A stretch of 64,000 nt of DNA, taken from contig JAQGEQ010000191.1 in assembly GCA_034620365.1 (NCBI GenBank), forward strand, positions 868,001-932,000, read 5' to 3'. Shown here in pieces: positions 38,493-49,424 of the stretch. Position 1 is the first letter of the stretch; each line of letters opens with the position of its first letter. The notes under the pieces are model-generated. The model was not told the origin of the DNA. It did no database searches and worked only from the letters and a program-made list of their open reading frames with translations. Origin of the DNA: Pegea sp. RAD2-039. Lineage: Eukaryota > Chordata > Thaliacea > Salpida > Salpidae. Position numbers and translations under genes: made by a program.

Positions 38493-41400
38493 TTAAAATT
38501 GGGTCATGAAATTGATATTTGTTGAAACACGTTTACGAACGTAATAGTAAGTTGTGTTGGTCACATAGGAGATACTGGCTTCTAACCATACTTTTCCTTG
38601 GTTGCCTGAATCACTAAATAGTTTCTTCTCAGTTGCTTTATCATTCACCTACAAATAAAACTTGATTAGAGCTCCATATTAGCCTAATATAGGCAAAGTT
38701 ATACAAAATAAAACAGCCAACAAAGTTCATTCAACACAAGAAACCACAAAAATATTTAAACAATTAAATAACAACAGTAAATACCACATTAATTATTTTC
38801 AAGTAAGTAGTTCTGAAGGTTTATTAGAAAACATACACGACTTACAAATGAGTTTTATAGATCAAAGCGTATATAATTTCATCTATTGTCGTATAAACTC
38901 AAAATGGTTTGCTTATATTTCAATTATCAGTAAGATATATTTTTACAATTTTTTTTTTTTAGAATTAAAAGCTATTTTTAATGTAGCAAAATATCAAAAT
39001 AAAATGTAAATAAACTACCTGAGCTGAATGTTTTGATAACAAAATAATTATTTTATCAATTTATTATTGATTCGTTAAGTTCAACAATTTATAAGAAGTT
39101 AATAAAAACATGAGCAATCAGCTTAAACAAAATAGAGAATTTATTTGTAAAAAATAACTGAAAAAACTTGATAATAAATCGGAAAATGTGTTGTTACCAA
39201 GTAGAGGTTTAAAGTTCCTATATTTTCCCCGTACATCATATACCAAAAGTTAAGACAATGTACTTCATCTAGAGAATAACTAGGAAAAAAAGGTGATACA
39301 GCTCTTGCTTTCATATTCTCGGTGTAAGGTGATGAACCCTCCATATAGATGTATCTACCTGCAAAAGTAGATAAAAAAAAAGTAAATTAATCAATTCAAT
39401 TTATAACTAATCACAAATTTGATTTGAAACAAAGCAAATTAAACTGATGGAAATTTCAATTGAAAGATTTTACCTTTAGTCTCTTCAGTTGTATGATCAA
39501 AATTCGGACCAGTTGAACTGCTCTCTGTTTTGCCAGCTTGTAAGGACCATCCATAATCTGCTGTTGAATCATCAAACCAATGACAGCCTTCCAAGCCACC
39601 CTCAAAATAGCAAACATGAACTAGATGTATTGTAGCTCCTGAAAAGATTTGAAGAACCGTGTGATTTACGTAAATTAAGTGAATGTTGATCAATTGTTTC
39701 TATTTACTTGAATAAACTTTAGCAAAGTACCCTAGTTTAGGGACAGAGGAGTCACTTTTGAAGACAACAGTCATCAAGTTTCCTGAAGACACTATTGGCG
39801 ATGGAAGATCAGTCCCACAATAAGATCCGATATACCAATCTTCGACTGTACCATCATAAACCTGAAAAATTTTATTCAAAAGTAAAAGCTATTTTGTAAA
39901 TCAACAACAAAAATAATCATTTACTTCAAGATAGTCGAAGCAATATCCACCTTCATGACGTTCAATGTCAATAAATTCAAAATCTAATACAATTGTGTCT
40001 CCTTCATCAACTAGAATTCTATGAATGCAATCCGCAGAATCTTTGTAATTGTAAGGGTACAACGGAGATTTTAAAATAGAAGCTTGGTCTACGAGTAATG
40101 AGACTCGACTATTACAATCCTCATCAGTTCTTTCTAAATATAAACATGAGATTAAATTTATATTAAGTTTTGTTATTTTTACCTATACATAATTCACAAG
40201 TTGCATATTCAGTTTCAGTTTCATATGGTTCTTTTTCTTGGAATCTTCGTCGGTATTTTATACAACTTTCATCGCATCTACTCCAACTAGTCCAATTACT
40301 CCATAAATTCATAGCTTCAATATCAGTCTCTATTTACAAAAAACTTTTCATTATTTTATTTCGTCGTTGAACAATTAGCTAAAATTAATTGACTGACCGC
40401 ATTCATATAAAGTCCTTAACTTCCACCAGTCAATATTTGACATGTTCTTTCTTTGACCCATATTTTCTGCTCCATCTTTTAATGCAACTATAGTTGCTTC
40501 TCCATTTTTACTAAATGAATAAGCATCGTAATGCATAACAGAAGAATAATCATACTTAGCACCTAAAGTTTGTATCTAAAAATAAAAACATTTTTAGAAG
40601 AAGAGTCATAAAAATGGAGTCTTGCAACAACCTCTTCTTCAGAGTACTTGTTGAAGTTATATTCATGACCATCTATAATATTGTTCCACATAATTTTGAC
40701 ATATTCATCCCGATCATATCTGAGCAAAAGTAATTGTAACACAATAAAGATATGATGATGAAAATCAATAACTACTTGGAAAGTAACGAAAAAACATTAA
40801 AAGTGTTTTTGTTTATTTATTTAAATTTTTGATTTAGTTTCAAATAGTAAAAGTTTTATAGAAATAAAAAGTTCAAATAGAAAGCTATTAGTTTTAATAC
40901 TTTGTTCAAAAAAGTACAAATGTAATTTACCTGGACTGTTCATGCCAAAACCCTAATGCATGCAACGTTTCATGCATGATAATACCTCTAGATTCACATC
41001 CAGAATCAATTGACACTATTTGAGCACCACCATTCATACCCACAGCCGAAGAGCATCTTGAACGAGATAATTTGGCCGTTTTATAAATTGGAATTACTTT
41101 AACTGTAACTTGTTTTTTACTGTTTAGGATTACTTAATTAAAAGTTTAAATTAACTTCTTAAATAAACAACCAACAAAAATAATTTAAAGAAAAACTTTA
41201 AACAGATGTTATTTTTCACAAAATTCAACATTTAAGTAAACACTCCTAAGCTAACCCGCCATTACGCTTGTATTTCAAAAATGGCCCCGAACCATTCTTT
41301 GGCTTAAAAGTGAGGCAAGTTCTAGTTGTGATTTCACGTAAAACATCCTCGATTAGGTCTTTGTGCTCAAACTTATATTCAGCACCAATTTCATAAGAGA

Positions 41401-42181
41401 TTTCGTTTTTCCACCTAAGAGACTCAAACAAGAAAATCAGATTTTAAAATGATTAAAAAAATGTTTATAGAATAGTGAAAAAAATCAAAAAAATCATATT
41501 AAGTTTATCAAAGATTTTTTTACCATTTATCGACTTCTTATAAAATAAATCTTTTAATAAGTAAAGCTACATTTTGTTTAAAATGAAAATCATTAAATAG
41601 AAGTTTACTTTAGTTTAGGATCGATTATTGCATTTTTGTTATTTGCATCAGCTAAAATAATGTCTCCTTCAAAAGGTAATTGAGAAAGTTCCTTGTTTAC
41701 TTCAAGTATTTTTGACATAACTCCTAAAACATATTTTGTTTTTTCAAAGAAATATATATTCAGGGTTACTTTAAATAACTTTGTCAAACTACTTAAATGG
41801 TTGCAGGTTTTACAGTAAAGATCAAACGGCTGAAATTGTTTGCAAATGAAATTCAAATGCTGATGATTTATTAATTAATGTTTTAATATGAGCTTTATAC
41901 AACAATGAAATGAGAAAAATGTTCAATTAGATAAAAATTAAGTCTTTCGTAATATAAAATAAAATACCTTCATTATGGTCAGTTTCATTTTCATAATGCT
42001 GAAAAATAATTATTTCATTAAAGTATACATAAACTATTGTACCAAATTAATGTTTGTAAAGTTAAAAAAAATTAAAAACAACTTCAGATATTAATTTTCT
42101 CACTTTAAATGGAGCACCAAATACAGTGATAATGGAAGCTATTAAACCTAAAAGAATTTGTATCTTCAAGTTAATTGTCAT
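38493..42181 (-). CDS. Secreted astacin metalloprotease with TSP1, CUB and MAM domains
   Basis: Thirteen exons, all in frame: 42104-42181, 41968-41998, 41609-41723, 41256-41414, 40931-41119, 40632-40719, 40398-40575, 40183-40329, 39925-40133, 39708-39861, 39474-39638, 39198-39358, 38493-38648; 609 residues. Parts: signal peptide (1-22), propeptide with the inhibitory FxGD motif (LPFEGD), astacin catalytic domain (about 88-280) with zinc box [18 protein letters not shown] (His177, Glu178, His181, His187) and Met-turn SVMHYD (Met234, Tyr236), one thrombospondin type-1 repeat ([10 protein letters not shown]), one CUB (about 332-450) and a MAM domain ([34 protein letters not shown]). It is probably an extracellular matrix or developmental protease of the tolloid/meprin/NAS clan. 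The MAM domain lacks its usual C-terminal strand and Cys; the last exon ends soon after GNQGKVW, so a further or alternative exon may exist. Confidence 0.9.
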
Positions 42182-42537
42182 TTTATATTTTAAAAATCTG
42201 TTTATAAATAATTAATAAAACTTTGTTGAAAATTGATATCAAATCTCTACAAGGCTTAAATAAAAGATGCAGAAAAACTGTTAAATTATAAGAAAACAAA
42301 TCAGAGATTTAGAATAACAACTTTTTTAATTAGAACAATTATGAGTATCATAACTGTCTGCATATAGCCTAATTACCAATTTCACATAATCAAAGATTAT
42401 ACTTCATAAGCGTCTTATGCTTTTAAATTACTTGAGTTTGTTGTGTAAATATTTACTTAAAGTAATAATGTTACTAAACATTTGTATATCTATAAATATA
42501 TCACTAAACATGTTATTGAAGGTTGAAGCTTACTTGT
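42182..42537. other. Upstream region of the astacin gene
   Basis: About 350 AT-rich bases upstream of the astacin start, with no coding sequence; presumably its promoter. Confidence 0.4.
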
Positions 42538-42783
42538 ATGCAGCTTTTATCCAAAGAGACAAAATTCAAACAAATACGTTCAAATTTCATTAATAAGAAA
42601 CCTCTCATGAGAGTAAAAGAAGAAGATATCTTAACTCGTTTCAAAATGACAACAAAATTATATTGTTTTACACCAAAATCTGCTGATTACGTCACTAAGT
42701 CGATTTCGTACATTTCTCATTCTTTTCTAAATCATGTAGATTATGATAAGCTAAAAACAATTGCTTTAATGCTTCGGAATTAA
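42538..42783 (+). CDS. Small orphan ORF (uncertain)
   Basis: An ATG-started frame of 81 codons ending at TAA. The translation is basic (MQLLSKETKFKQIRSNFI..., ending DYDKLKTIALMLRN), less AT-stretched than the background, and has no signal peptide, membrane segment or family resemblance. It could be a lineage-specific small protein, a fragment of a lost gene, or chance. It lies head-to-head with the astacin gene. Confidence 0.25.
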   Translation: MQLLSKETKFKQIRSNFINKKPLMRVKEEDILTRFKMTTKLYCFTPKSADYVTKSISYISHSFLNHVDYDKLKTIALMLRN

Positions 42784-43416
42784 AGATATCTAAACTTCAA
42801 TAACTTTTTTTCTAATGAATATTAAACAAGTATTCGTTTTACTCATTTTGAAATTAAAATGATTTTTGTATATAAAATCAAAAGTTTTATATCTGAAAAG
42901 TTACTTGATAAAAAAACTTTTTATAACTGTTAATAATTAATAACATAAATTCATTAGACACATAAATTAGCTAAACCATTCATTACTTAAGGGAATCTTA
43001 TACCTTTAGAGTTACCTTCCTAGTTATCAGTATTATGGAAACGAAGCCATGGGAAGCCGACAGCATGCTAAAAGTATTTTTATTTCATTACCTAATGCAT
43101 TAATTTTCAAACTAACAAAGAATCAGTAATATAAATGAGAAATACAATAAAAGCCATTTTATCTTAAATGTTCTAAATTAATTCAAACTTTATACTTTTA
43201 TTTGATGGTTATAATAACATAAAATAATTTCCAATAAACTTTTTAACTTTTTAACTAAACTCAACAAAAAGTTTTTTTTTGGACAGGTCTTGTTTATTAC
43301 AATTTCGAAACATTCTCAAAAGTATAAAAATAATCAAGCAAGTCTTTTTAAGAAAATTTGAATTTCGACGAAAAGTTTACTGCGGTTGGCCGTGTTGAGT
43401 ATTTGACATGAAAGTT
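42784..43416. other. AT-rich spacer
   Basis: No gene. A short less AT-rich island at about 43030-43070 is unexplained. Confidence 0.4.
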
Positions 43417-43659
43417 TCAGGCGTAACACGTCACAGTACAAAGTGAAAAATTTTCTAATCCAATATTAGAGACAGTTTTGGTATCGTTTAACTTAAGCGA
43501 ATAATCACCAATTTCCATGTTATATGAGCCAGGTTTTAGTTCCTTTAAATTGGCGAGGTCATCTACTATCTTTCCAATTTGTCTATCTGGGTTAATTTCC
43601 ACATAATAGCGTTCGCAAATCGAACTATTTACATGACTGTAATCTACAATCAAAATCAT
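43417..43659 (-). CDS. Small protein with a ubiquitin-like look (uncertain)
   Basis: An 80-codon frame from ATG at 43659 to TGA. The order of strands and the central GSYNMEIGDYSLKLNDTKTV then SNIGLENFSLCTV resemble a beta-grasp ubiquitin-like domain (a '...G.Y.L...D.KTL...GL.N.S...V' pattern). There is no C-terminal GG, so it would not be conjugated. The start is doubtful: a possible acceptor (TTGATTGTAG, just inside the frame) would make this the last exon of a larger gene whose upstream part I cannot find. No relation to a named family is established. Confidence 0.4.
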   Translation of the reverse strand: MILIVDYSHVNSSICERYYVEINPDRQIGKIVDDLANLKELKPGSYNMEIGDYSLKLNDTKTVSNIGLENFSLCTVTCYA

Positions 43660-44529
43660 TTTTACAAATTATCTTCCTATCATATAGAGTCTAAAATCAA
43701 AATTTAGATAAAAATTAAACATTATGAACAAAAAAAAAATATTATTTAGATAAACTAAAATACAATATTTGGTAAAATAAATAATAAAATAAATAAATAA
43801 GTAAAATTTACATTAAAACGTTAAAAAATATTTGATGGAAATCACTTCTAATATAAACTAGAAGTCTACTTCTCTTCCAAGGGTGTGACCTATGTAGCTA
43901 ACTTGTAAAACTAAATCTATATTTTAACTCACAAATATGTGAAATTAGAAAAGCGAAAAAACAATCAAAAAATTCACTTAATTCACGTCAACAAATAAAT
44001 GATTTTTCAATAACAAATGACATTTTTAACACTTATATTTTTTGTTTGATATTAGCTTACTTGTTTCACTTTACTTTGGAAAGAGTTTAAACCTTCGATA
44101 TTTACTTCATTATAATTAAATAATTGTCTATTTTTAAAAGCATGGCTGTAGGTGAGAAATCAAGCAGCTCAAGAACAAAATACAGAGCAATATGACTGAA
44201 CTTCTATGAGTGAAATAATGAAAAGATTTTAAGTACCACAGTTTTAGATAAGTATGTAAAAAAAGAAACTGGAAAGACATAAGTAAATATAAGTTGTGAA
44301 TACAAAAAGTAGAAAATAAGTTGAAGAAATTATATATCATTCTTAAAAAATTACTTAAATCATACTATTTTTGAAATAATTCTAAAAAAGGTGGTAAGTT
44401 TTGATGTAGTGATGGAGTTGGGAAAAAGAATTGAAGCCATAGTTACAGTATCTAGGTAAAAAAAGAGAAAGCATAATTAATTCTAAAAAATAATACAAGT
44501 TCGTGTAAAGGCATCGATATTACAAGAAT
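43660..44529. other. AT-rich spacer
   Basis: No supported gene. The minus-strand frame at 44134-44340 is hydrophobic and looks random. The right end grades into the decayed LINE. Confidence 0.4.
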
Positions 44530-45361
44530 TTTATTTACCAAGCCTCTATAACATGGTGAAAATATTTTATATGAAGACTAAAGTGATAGTCCAGTATTAG
44601 AGAAGCTGCTCTGTATCATTTATCTTAAAGAACGGAGTAAACAGATGTATCCCTGCCCTAACGCTCTTTGGAATTTTCTCCTTAGTAATACTAAAACATG
44701 CGTTTCATGTGTCTGAAACCTGACGGAAGTCTTTTCAATGTATCATGTCTGAAGGTGAAGAATAAGGTAAAAAGATTACCATCCTTTTGACATGATTTTG
44801 TCGATGACGCAACAATTGTTGTGCATTCAGCAAAATACCTACAGATAAATCTTTTTTACCAGCATGTATGGACTTTGGAATGAAAATCAGTTTAAAAAAG
44901 ATAACAAGTTTTAACCAAGATGTTAATGTTCTATAGCCAATCAACATCAATAGTAGTGATGTTGAAGCTGTAGATAGGTTTTTCCATCTTGGCATAAAAA
45001 TAACACCACCAACATCAATAGAAGCAGATATCAACAGCTGCATCGGTAAGGTATCGGGTACATTTGAATGATTCACCTCCAGGGTCTGGGATAATCTAAA
45101 ATTATCGATCAAAATCAAGAATGTCATCTATAGAGCTTTTGTCTAAAGTACACTATTGTAAGACAGCAAAACTTGGACTTTTTCAAAGGATAACAGAAAT
45201 AAACTGAACACCTCTCATTTTTGTTGTCTTCGTAGTATCTTAGGTATAAGGTGGTAGCAGAACGACTAAAAGATATAAATGAAAAATAACTTTAAAAACA
45301 TTTTGGAGCAAACTCAGCATGGCTTTACTCGACCTAAACAGGCTGTTATTATTATTATTAT
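44530..45361 (+). mobile_element. Decayed LINE, C-terminal half of the reverse transcriptase and tail
   Basis: Pieces of one LINE read in order but in shifting frames: an RT block CIPALTLFGIF with ILKHAF (about 44650-44710, usual form 'GVKQGCVLAPTLFGIFF'), the catalytic FVDDATIVVHSAKYLQ at 44797-44844 (the YxDD box, here VDD), ACMDFGMKISLKKI, DRFFHLGIKITPPTSIEADI, NSCIGKVSGTFE, SRVWDNLKLSIKIKNVIYRA (about 45000-45145), and SKTWTFSKDNRNKLNTSHFC then CLRSILGIR (about 45160-45245). Several stops and frameshifts make it dead. It ends near a (TTA)n tract at 45345-45360, which may be the element's 3' simple-repeat tail. The family looks jockey/CR1-like ('craniofacial development protein 2-like' RT). 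The fragment at 3945-4100 is a second copy. The 5' part is missing, as is common for LINEs. Confidence 0.82.
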
Positions 45362-47132
45362 ATGTTACTTGTGACATTAAAAAAATATAAACATTAAGTC
45401 AATTTCGCCCAATTTAGGTTGCTGGAGAAGCGAATAGCAGAACTGGCCTTCACTTTTAAGTAGTTATTAATGGTTCGTCTTTTACGTCTTGCATATGACT
45501 TGCCTACTAGTCTTCGACTTTAATTGTAATTTATAAATACAAGCTGCTCATAAAATTATTAAAAACAGTTTTTTTTTTAGTAATTTATTCTATTTTATGA
45601 AATTACTGTAATGTTGTTATAGAAAGTTTGGGAAAATGCTGTCTTATTTGCATAATGATGTGATTTCTGTAATTTCTTATTTTATTGTATATTTTGATAT
45701 TTAAACATTTTTAATGAATCTCAAAATAATATTTTACAATCATTTGTGAAAATCATTTCATTATGGTAAAAACTCAACAAAAAAATTTGATAACTTTTGC
45801 TATAAATAATTTTGATATTCTGGAAATCACAAATTTTATGCTTATTTTTAATCTAAAATAAATAATACATTTATGCAGACTATTATTTTTGTTTTATTAA
45901 CAATACTTTACCTTAGAATTTACCTAAAATTACATTATAAAGAAATATTATTATGATTTACTAAGATCTTTTATTTTTGTATATCATTTACTCTTAAGTT
46001 TTTAATGATGAATAATTTTAACATATTTTTTATTGTATTTGTTATCACAAACTATTTTTTTAAAGTGACAATTATGACAAGCATAACCCCATAATGATTG
46101 TAATATTGTGTTAATGTTTTTAAAACTTTTTTAGATTCATGTCTATAAAAACCTAACATTTGTGATAAATTGTTGGTTTTCAACTTGAAAAAGTTTTATT
46201 CTTGTTTGATTTATTAATGGAATATAAGATAAGTTGTAGAGTTTTGCTTGAATAATTAAAAATTGTTTATTTCATTCTGAACTTTTTAACCAAACAAAGT
46301 TTTGTTTTTTCATTGATTTCTAACTTTTAAGCTTATTTACTTTTTATTTATGAATTGGTTTTGCACTTTGATTTTTTTATAAAAATAAATTTATTTTTAA
46401 TGTAAGAATTATGTAGAGAAGTGTTCAATTCTCTCTTTATCATTTAAAAACTTGATAACTGTATAATAAATCTTTTTATCATGTTCTTGATTTGTTTTAA
46501 TAATGATTAATAACTCATTTTGATCTGTAATCACATTATAACTGTATTATAATAAATTTTTTTTAATGGTTTTATAATTTTGATGATGTCATGCTTTTAT
46601 AAAGTTATATATCTTTATTTTAAGCTTATTTCATTTAACTTAATGTACTTGTATTAAATTATTGTCTATGGTTGATATCCTCATCTAATAGAATTATCTT
46701 TTTATGTTTTATCTAGTAAAGAATTAACTTAAGTCTAACAAACTAGTTTTAAAGTTAGAATTTTATTGAGTTATTTTAATTCTATTAAATATACAAATTT
46801 ATCTTTATTATTATTCTTCATATTTGCTTATAATCAATTTTTAATTACTTGTAGTTTTAAATGTTTTTTTTTAATTTAAATTAAAATATCATTAAACTTA
46901 AATATTGTTTTTAATGGATAAAATACTTTAATGGAGCATCAAACCTGTTATATACAAGTTGAACAACATTTGTTTTATTTTATTTTTGTTTTTTTAATGG
47001 TATGAGGATTTTATATAATAAATCATTCTAAGATGTTTTAATCTTTTGTTTTGATCAAGACTTAATTATAATCAATTAATGACTAATACTTTTTTAATTG
47101 TTTAGAAAAATATTTAAGATTTTTTTAAAACT
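45362..47132. other. Very AT-rich spacer
   Basis: 1.8 kb with no coding sequence seen on either strand, upstream of the GGTase-I beta gene. Confidence 0.5.
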
Positions 47133-48329
47133 ATGGAAAAGAAGTCTTTAAAAAATTTAGATACTTTTGAAAGAAAAAGGCATATCAACTTTTTCAATAA
47201 AATTCTACAAATTTTGCCAACTAGATATTGTGTGACAGATTCAAATCGTTTGACTATTGCATTTTTCGCCTTATCAGCCTTAGACATATTAGATGCCATT
47301 CATAAAGTAAATAGTAAAGAAATCATAGAATGGATTTATACTTTACAAGTATTACCAAACAAATCTAGAACTAATAGTCATAAATGTGGGTTTAGAGGAA
47401 GTCCCTCTAATGGATTTACAAGTTCTTATAATTCTACAAATGATAATAAAGATTTTGACTATGGACACATTGCAATGACTTACACAGGGATTGCTTCTTT
47501 ATTAATTTTAGGTGATGATTTATCAAGATTAGATCGTAAGGCTTGTCTTGATGGTTTAAAAGCTCTTCAACTATCAGATGGTGCTTTTAAATGTACTATT
47601 GCTAAAGATAGTGAATGGGATATGAGATTTGTATATTGTGCTTGTTGTATCTCAACAATGTTGAATGATTTCACTGCTATTGATATAGATGCTGCTTGCT
47701 CATTTATTAAAAACAGTATGACTTATGATGGTGCTTTTGGGCAAGGACCAGATGAAGAAAGTCATGGTGGCTCCACCTTCTGTGCTTGTGCTTCTTTAAA
47801 GTTGATGGGAAAACTGGATGAAGCCTTAACTGAGAAAGAGAAAGAAAAATTGCAGTTTTGGTGTTTAAATAGACAAAGATTAGGTTTTCATGGTCGACCC
47901 CATAAACATGATGATAGCTGTTACTCTTTTTGGCTTGGTGCTACTTTGAAAATTATTAATAGTTTCGATTTGATTGATTTTGAAAGAAATAAAACTTTTG
48001 TTTTGTCCACCCAAGATGAAATAGTTGGAGGGTTTGGTAAATGGCCTCAAGTGATCCCTGATATCATGCACAGTTATATGGGAATGTGTGGACTTGCATT
48101 GATGAATGATTTTGATCTTCTTGAAGTAAATCCAACTTTAAATATCACAAATAGAGCTGTTACACATATGAAGAAATTACATTCAAATTGGAAATTGAAT
48201 TCTTTGAGTGAAAATTTATCGCCTAAACCACTTAATTTTAGAACAATTTTTATAGCTGTTTTAATTGGTTTAGGCCCAGCAGTTTTTCCCTGGCTATGGA
48301 AGTATATATGGAGTAAAAGTACAAGATAA
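47133..48329 (+). CDS. PGGT1B: Geranylgeranyltransferase type I, beta subunit, with a hydrophobic C-terminal tail
   Basis: A single intronless frame of 398 codons. With the shared alpha subunit (FNTA) it attaches geranylgeranyl to CaaX proteins ending in Leu, such as Rho, Rac and Rap. It follows human PGGT1B from end to end: SNRLTIAFFALSALDILD, IIEWIYTLQVLP, KCGFRGS, GHIAMTYTGIASLLILGDDL, MRFVYCACCIS, ESHGGSTFCACASLKLMGKL, GFHGRPHKHDDSCYSFWLGA, VGGFGKWP. Zinc ligands Asp261, Cys263 (DSCYSFW) and His313 (MHSYMG) are in place. After the family core ends near residue 354 (LHSNWK) there is an added tail of about 44 residues with a hydrophobic stretch (TIFIAVLIGLGPAVFPWLW, 371-389) followed by KYIWSKSTR, which looks like a tail anchor. 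Human PGGT1B ends at 377 without one. The start ATG agrees with the family N-terminus. Confidence 0.95.
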   Translation: MEKKSLKNLDTFERKRHINFFNKILQILPTRYCVTDSNRLTIAFFALSALDILDAIHKVNSKEIIEWIYTLQVLPNKSRTNSHKCGFRGSPSNGFTSSYNSTNDNKDFDYGHIAMTYTGIASLLILGDDLSRLDRKACLDGLKALQLSDGAFKCTIAKDSEWDMRFVYCACCISTMLNDFTAIDIDAACSFIKNSMTYDGAFGQGPDEESHGGSTFCACASLKLMGKLDEALTEKEKEKLQFWCLNRQRLGFHGRPHKHDDSCYSFWLGATLKIINSFDLIDFERNKTFVLSTQDEIVGGFGKWPQVIPDIMHSYMGMCGLALMNDFDLLEVNPTLNITNRAVTHMKKLHSNWKLNSLSENLSPKPLNFRTIFIAVLIGLGPAVFPWLWKYIWSKSTR

Positions 48330-48505
48330 TATCTTCATTTTAGATTTATTCTATTTATTTTTGTTGCTTCTCTATAATTCTAACAAAGTCCTATTTTTCA
48401 TTCATATATCATAGATTTTATTCCATTTTTAATTTTATATTGATTTTTCTTTCATTTTGTGTTTCATGTTTAAAATGAATAGTTAACACATCTGAATGTA
48501 ACATT

Positions 48506-48511
48506 AATAAA
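48506..48511 (+). terminator. Polyadenylation signal AATAAA, PGGT1B
   Basis: AATAAA 177 bases after the PGGT1B stop codon. Confidence 0.5.
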
Positions 48512-49424
48512 CTCTTCTTTAAAAACGGCATGTAATCATGATTTAGTCATCATTAAAGATTCATCTTATTCTTATTTTTGATGTCTTATTTCACTTTAAT
48601 TTTGTTTGTTAGAGCAATATCATTAGGTTTTTAGAATTTGTTTAATTCATTTTTAATTTAATCTGAGAGATTCTGCTCAGGATAAGCTAATTTTATTTAC
48701 AACTTTGTTCATATCTCAGGCTTGGTAAATATTACAAATAAATAGTTGATTATTTAAAATATATCTGCAAAATGTTACTTTCTCTTTCTATTAATTTGTT
48801 CTCACAAATGTTTCTCTAATTACAAATTAATCTCTAATTTATGAGTTCTTGTATCGATTTGATACTTTCAAAAATTAGCAAACTTATCATTAGTCAATTA
48901 TTATTTGACTGTTTCACTATTCTTAAGTATTTTGTATTTTATTTGGACTTATACTATACCAGTTATATGAATTTAACAACTTTTTTGTTTTGATCTTGTT
49001 TAGTTTATAAGAATGTTTCATAAAATACTCTTAAAGAAAACATCTATAATAACATTGAACATAAAATTCAAGACTTATTAACCAGATTATTAAGGTATGT
49101 TTGTTTTACATTCATTATTATTTATTTTTACTGTTTATTTTGTGTCATTTTAGATATTTTTATAAAGCAATTACCTATATATAGAGTAGCATCTGTAATT
49201 TTCAATTTCAGAATGTAGCTGCTGAATACGATTTTATTTTAATAACAATTTAATAATATCTTCAAAATTTTTATTTAATCAAAATAGATGTCAACCTAAT
49301 TGTTGAAAATTCTTAGTTTTTGAATCTTGATAAAATTATTCAAATACCAATCTAGTCTTTATATGCTTAAATCTTACTCAACTTCAACACTTTAGACGGT
49401 TGAACGTTGATATTGTCTCTCCAA
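48512..49424. other. AT-rich spacer
   Basis: Between PGGT1B and the large Gln-rich gene, same strand. No coding sequence is seen; it must contain the promoter of the downstream gene. A TGA in frame upstream of 49425 supports that ATG as the start. Confidence 0.45.
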
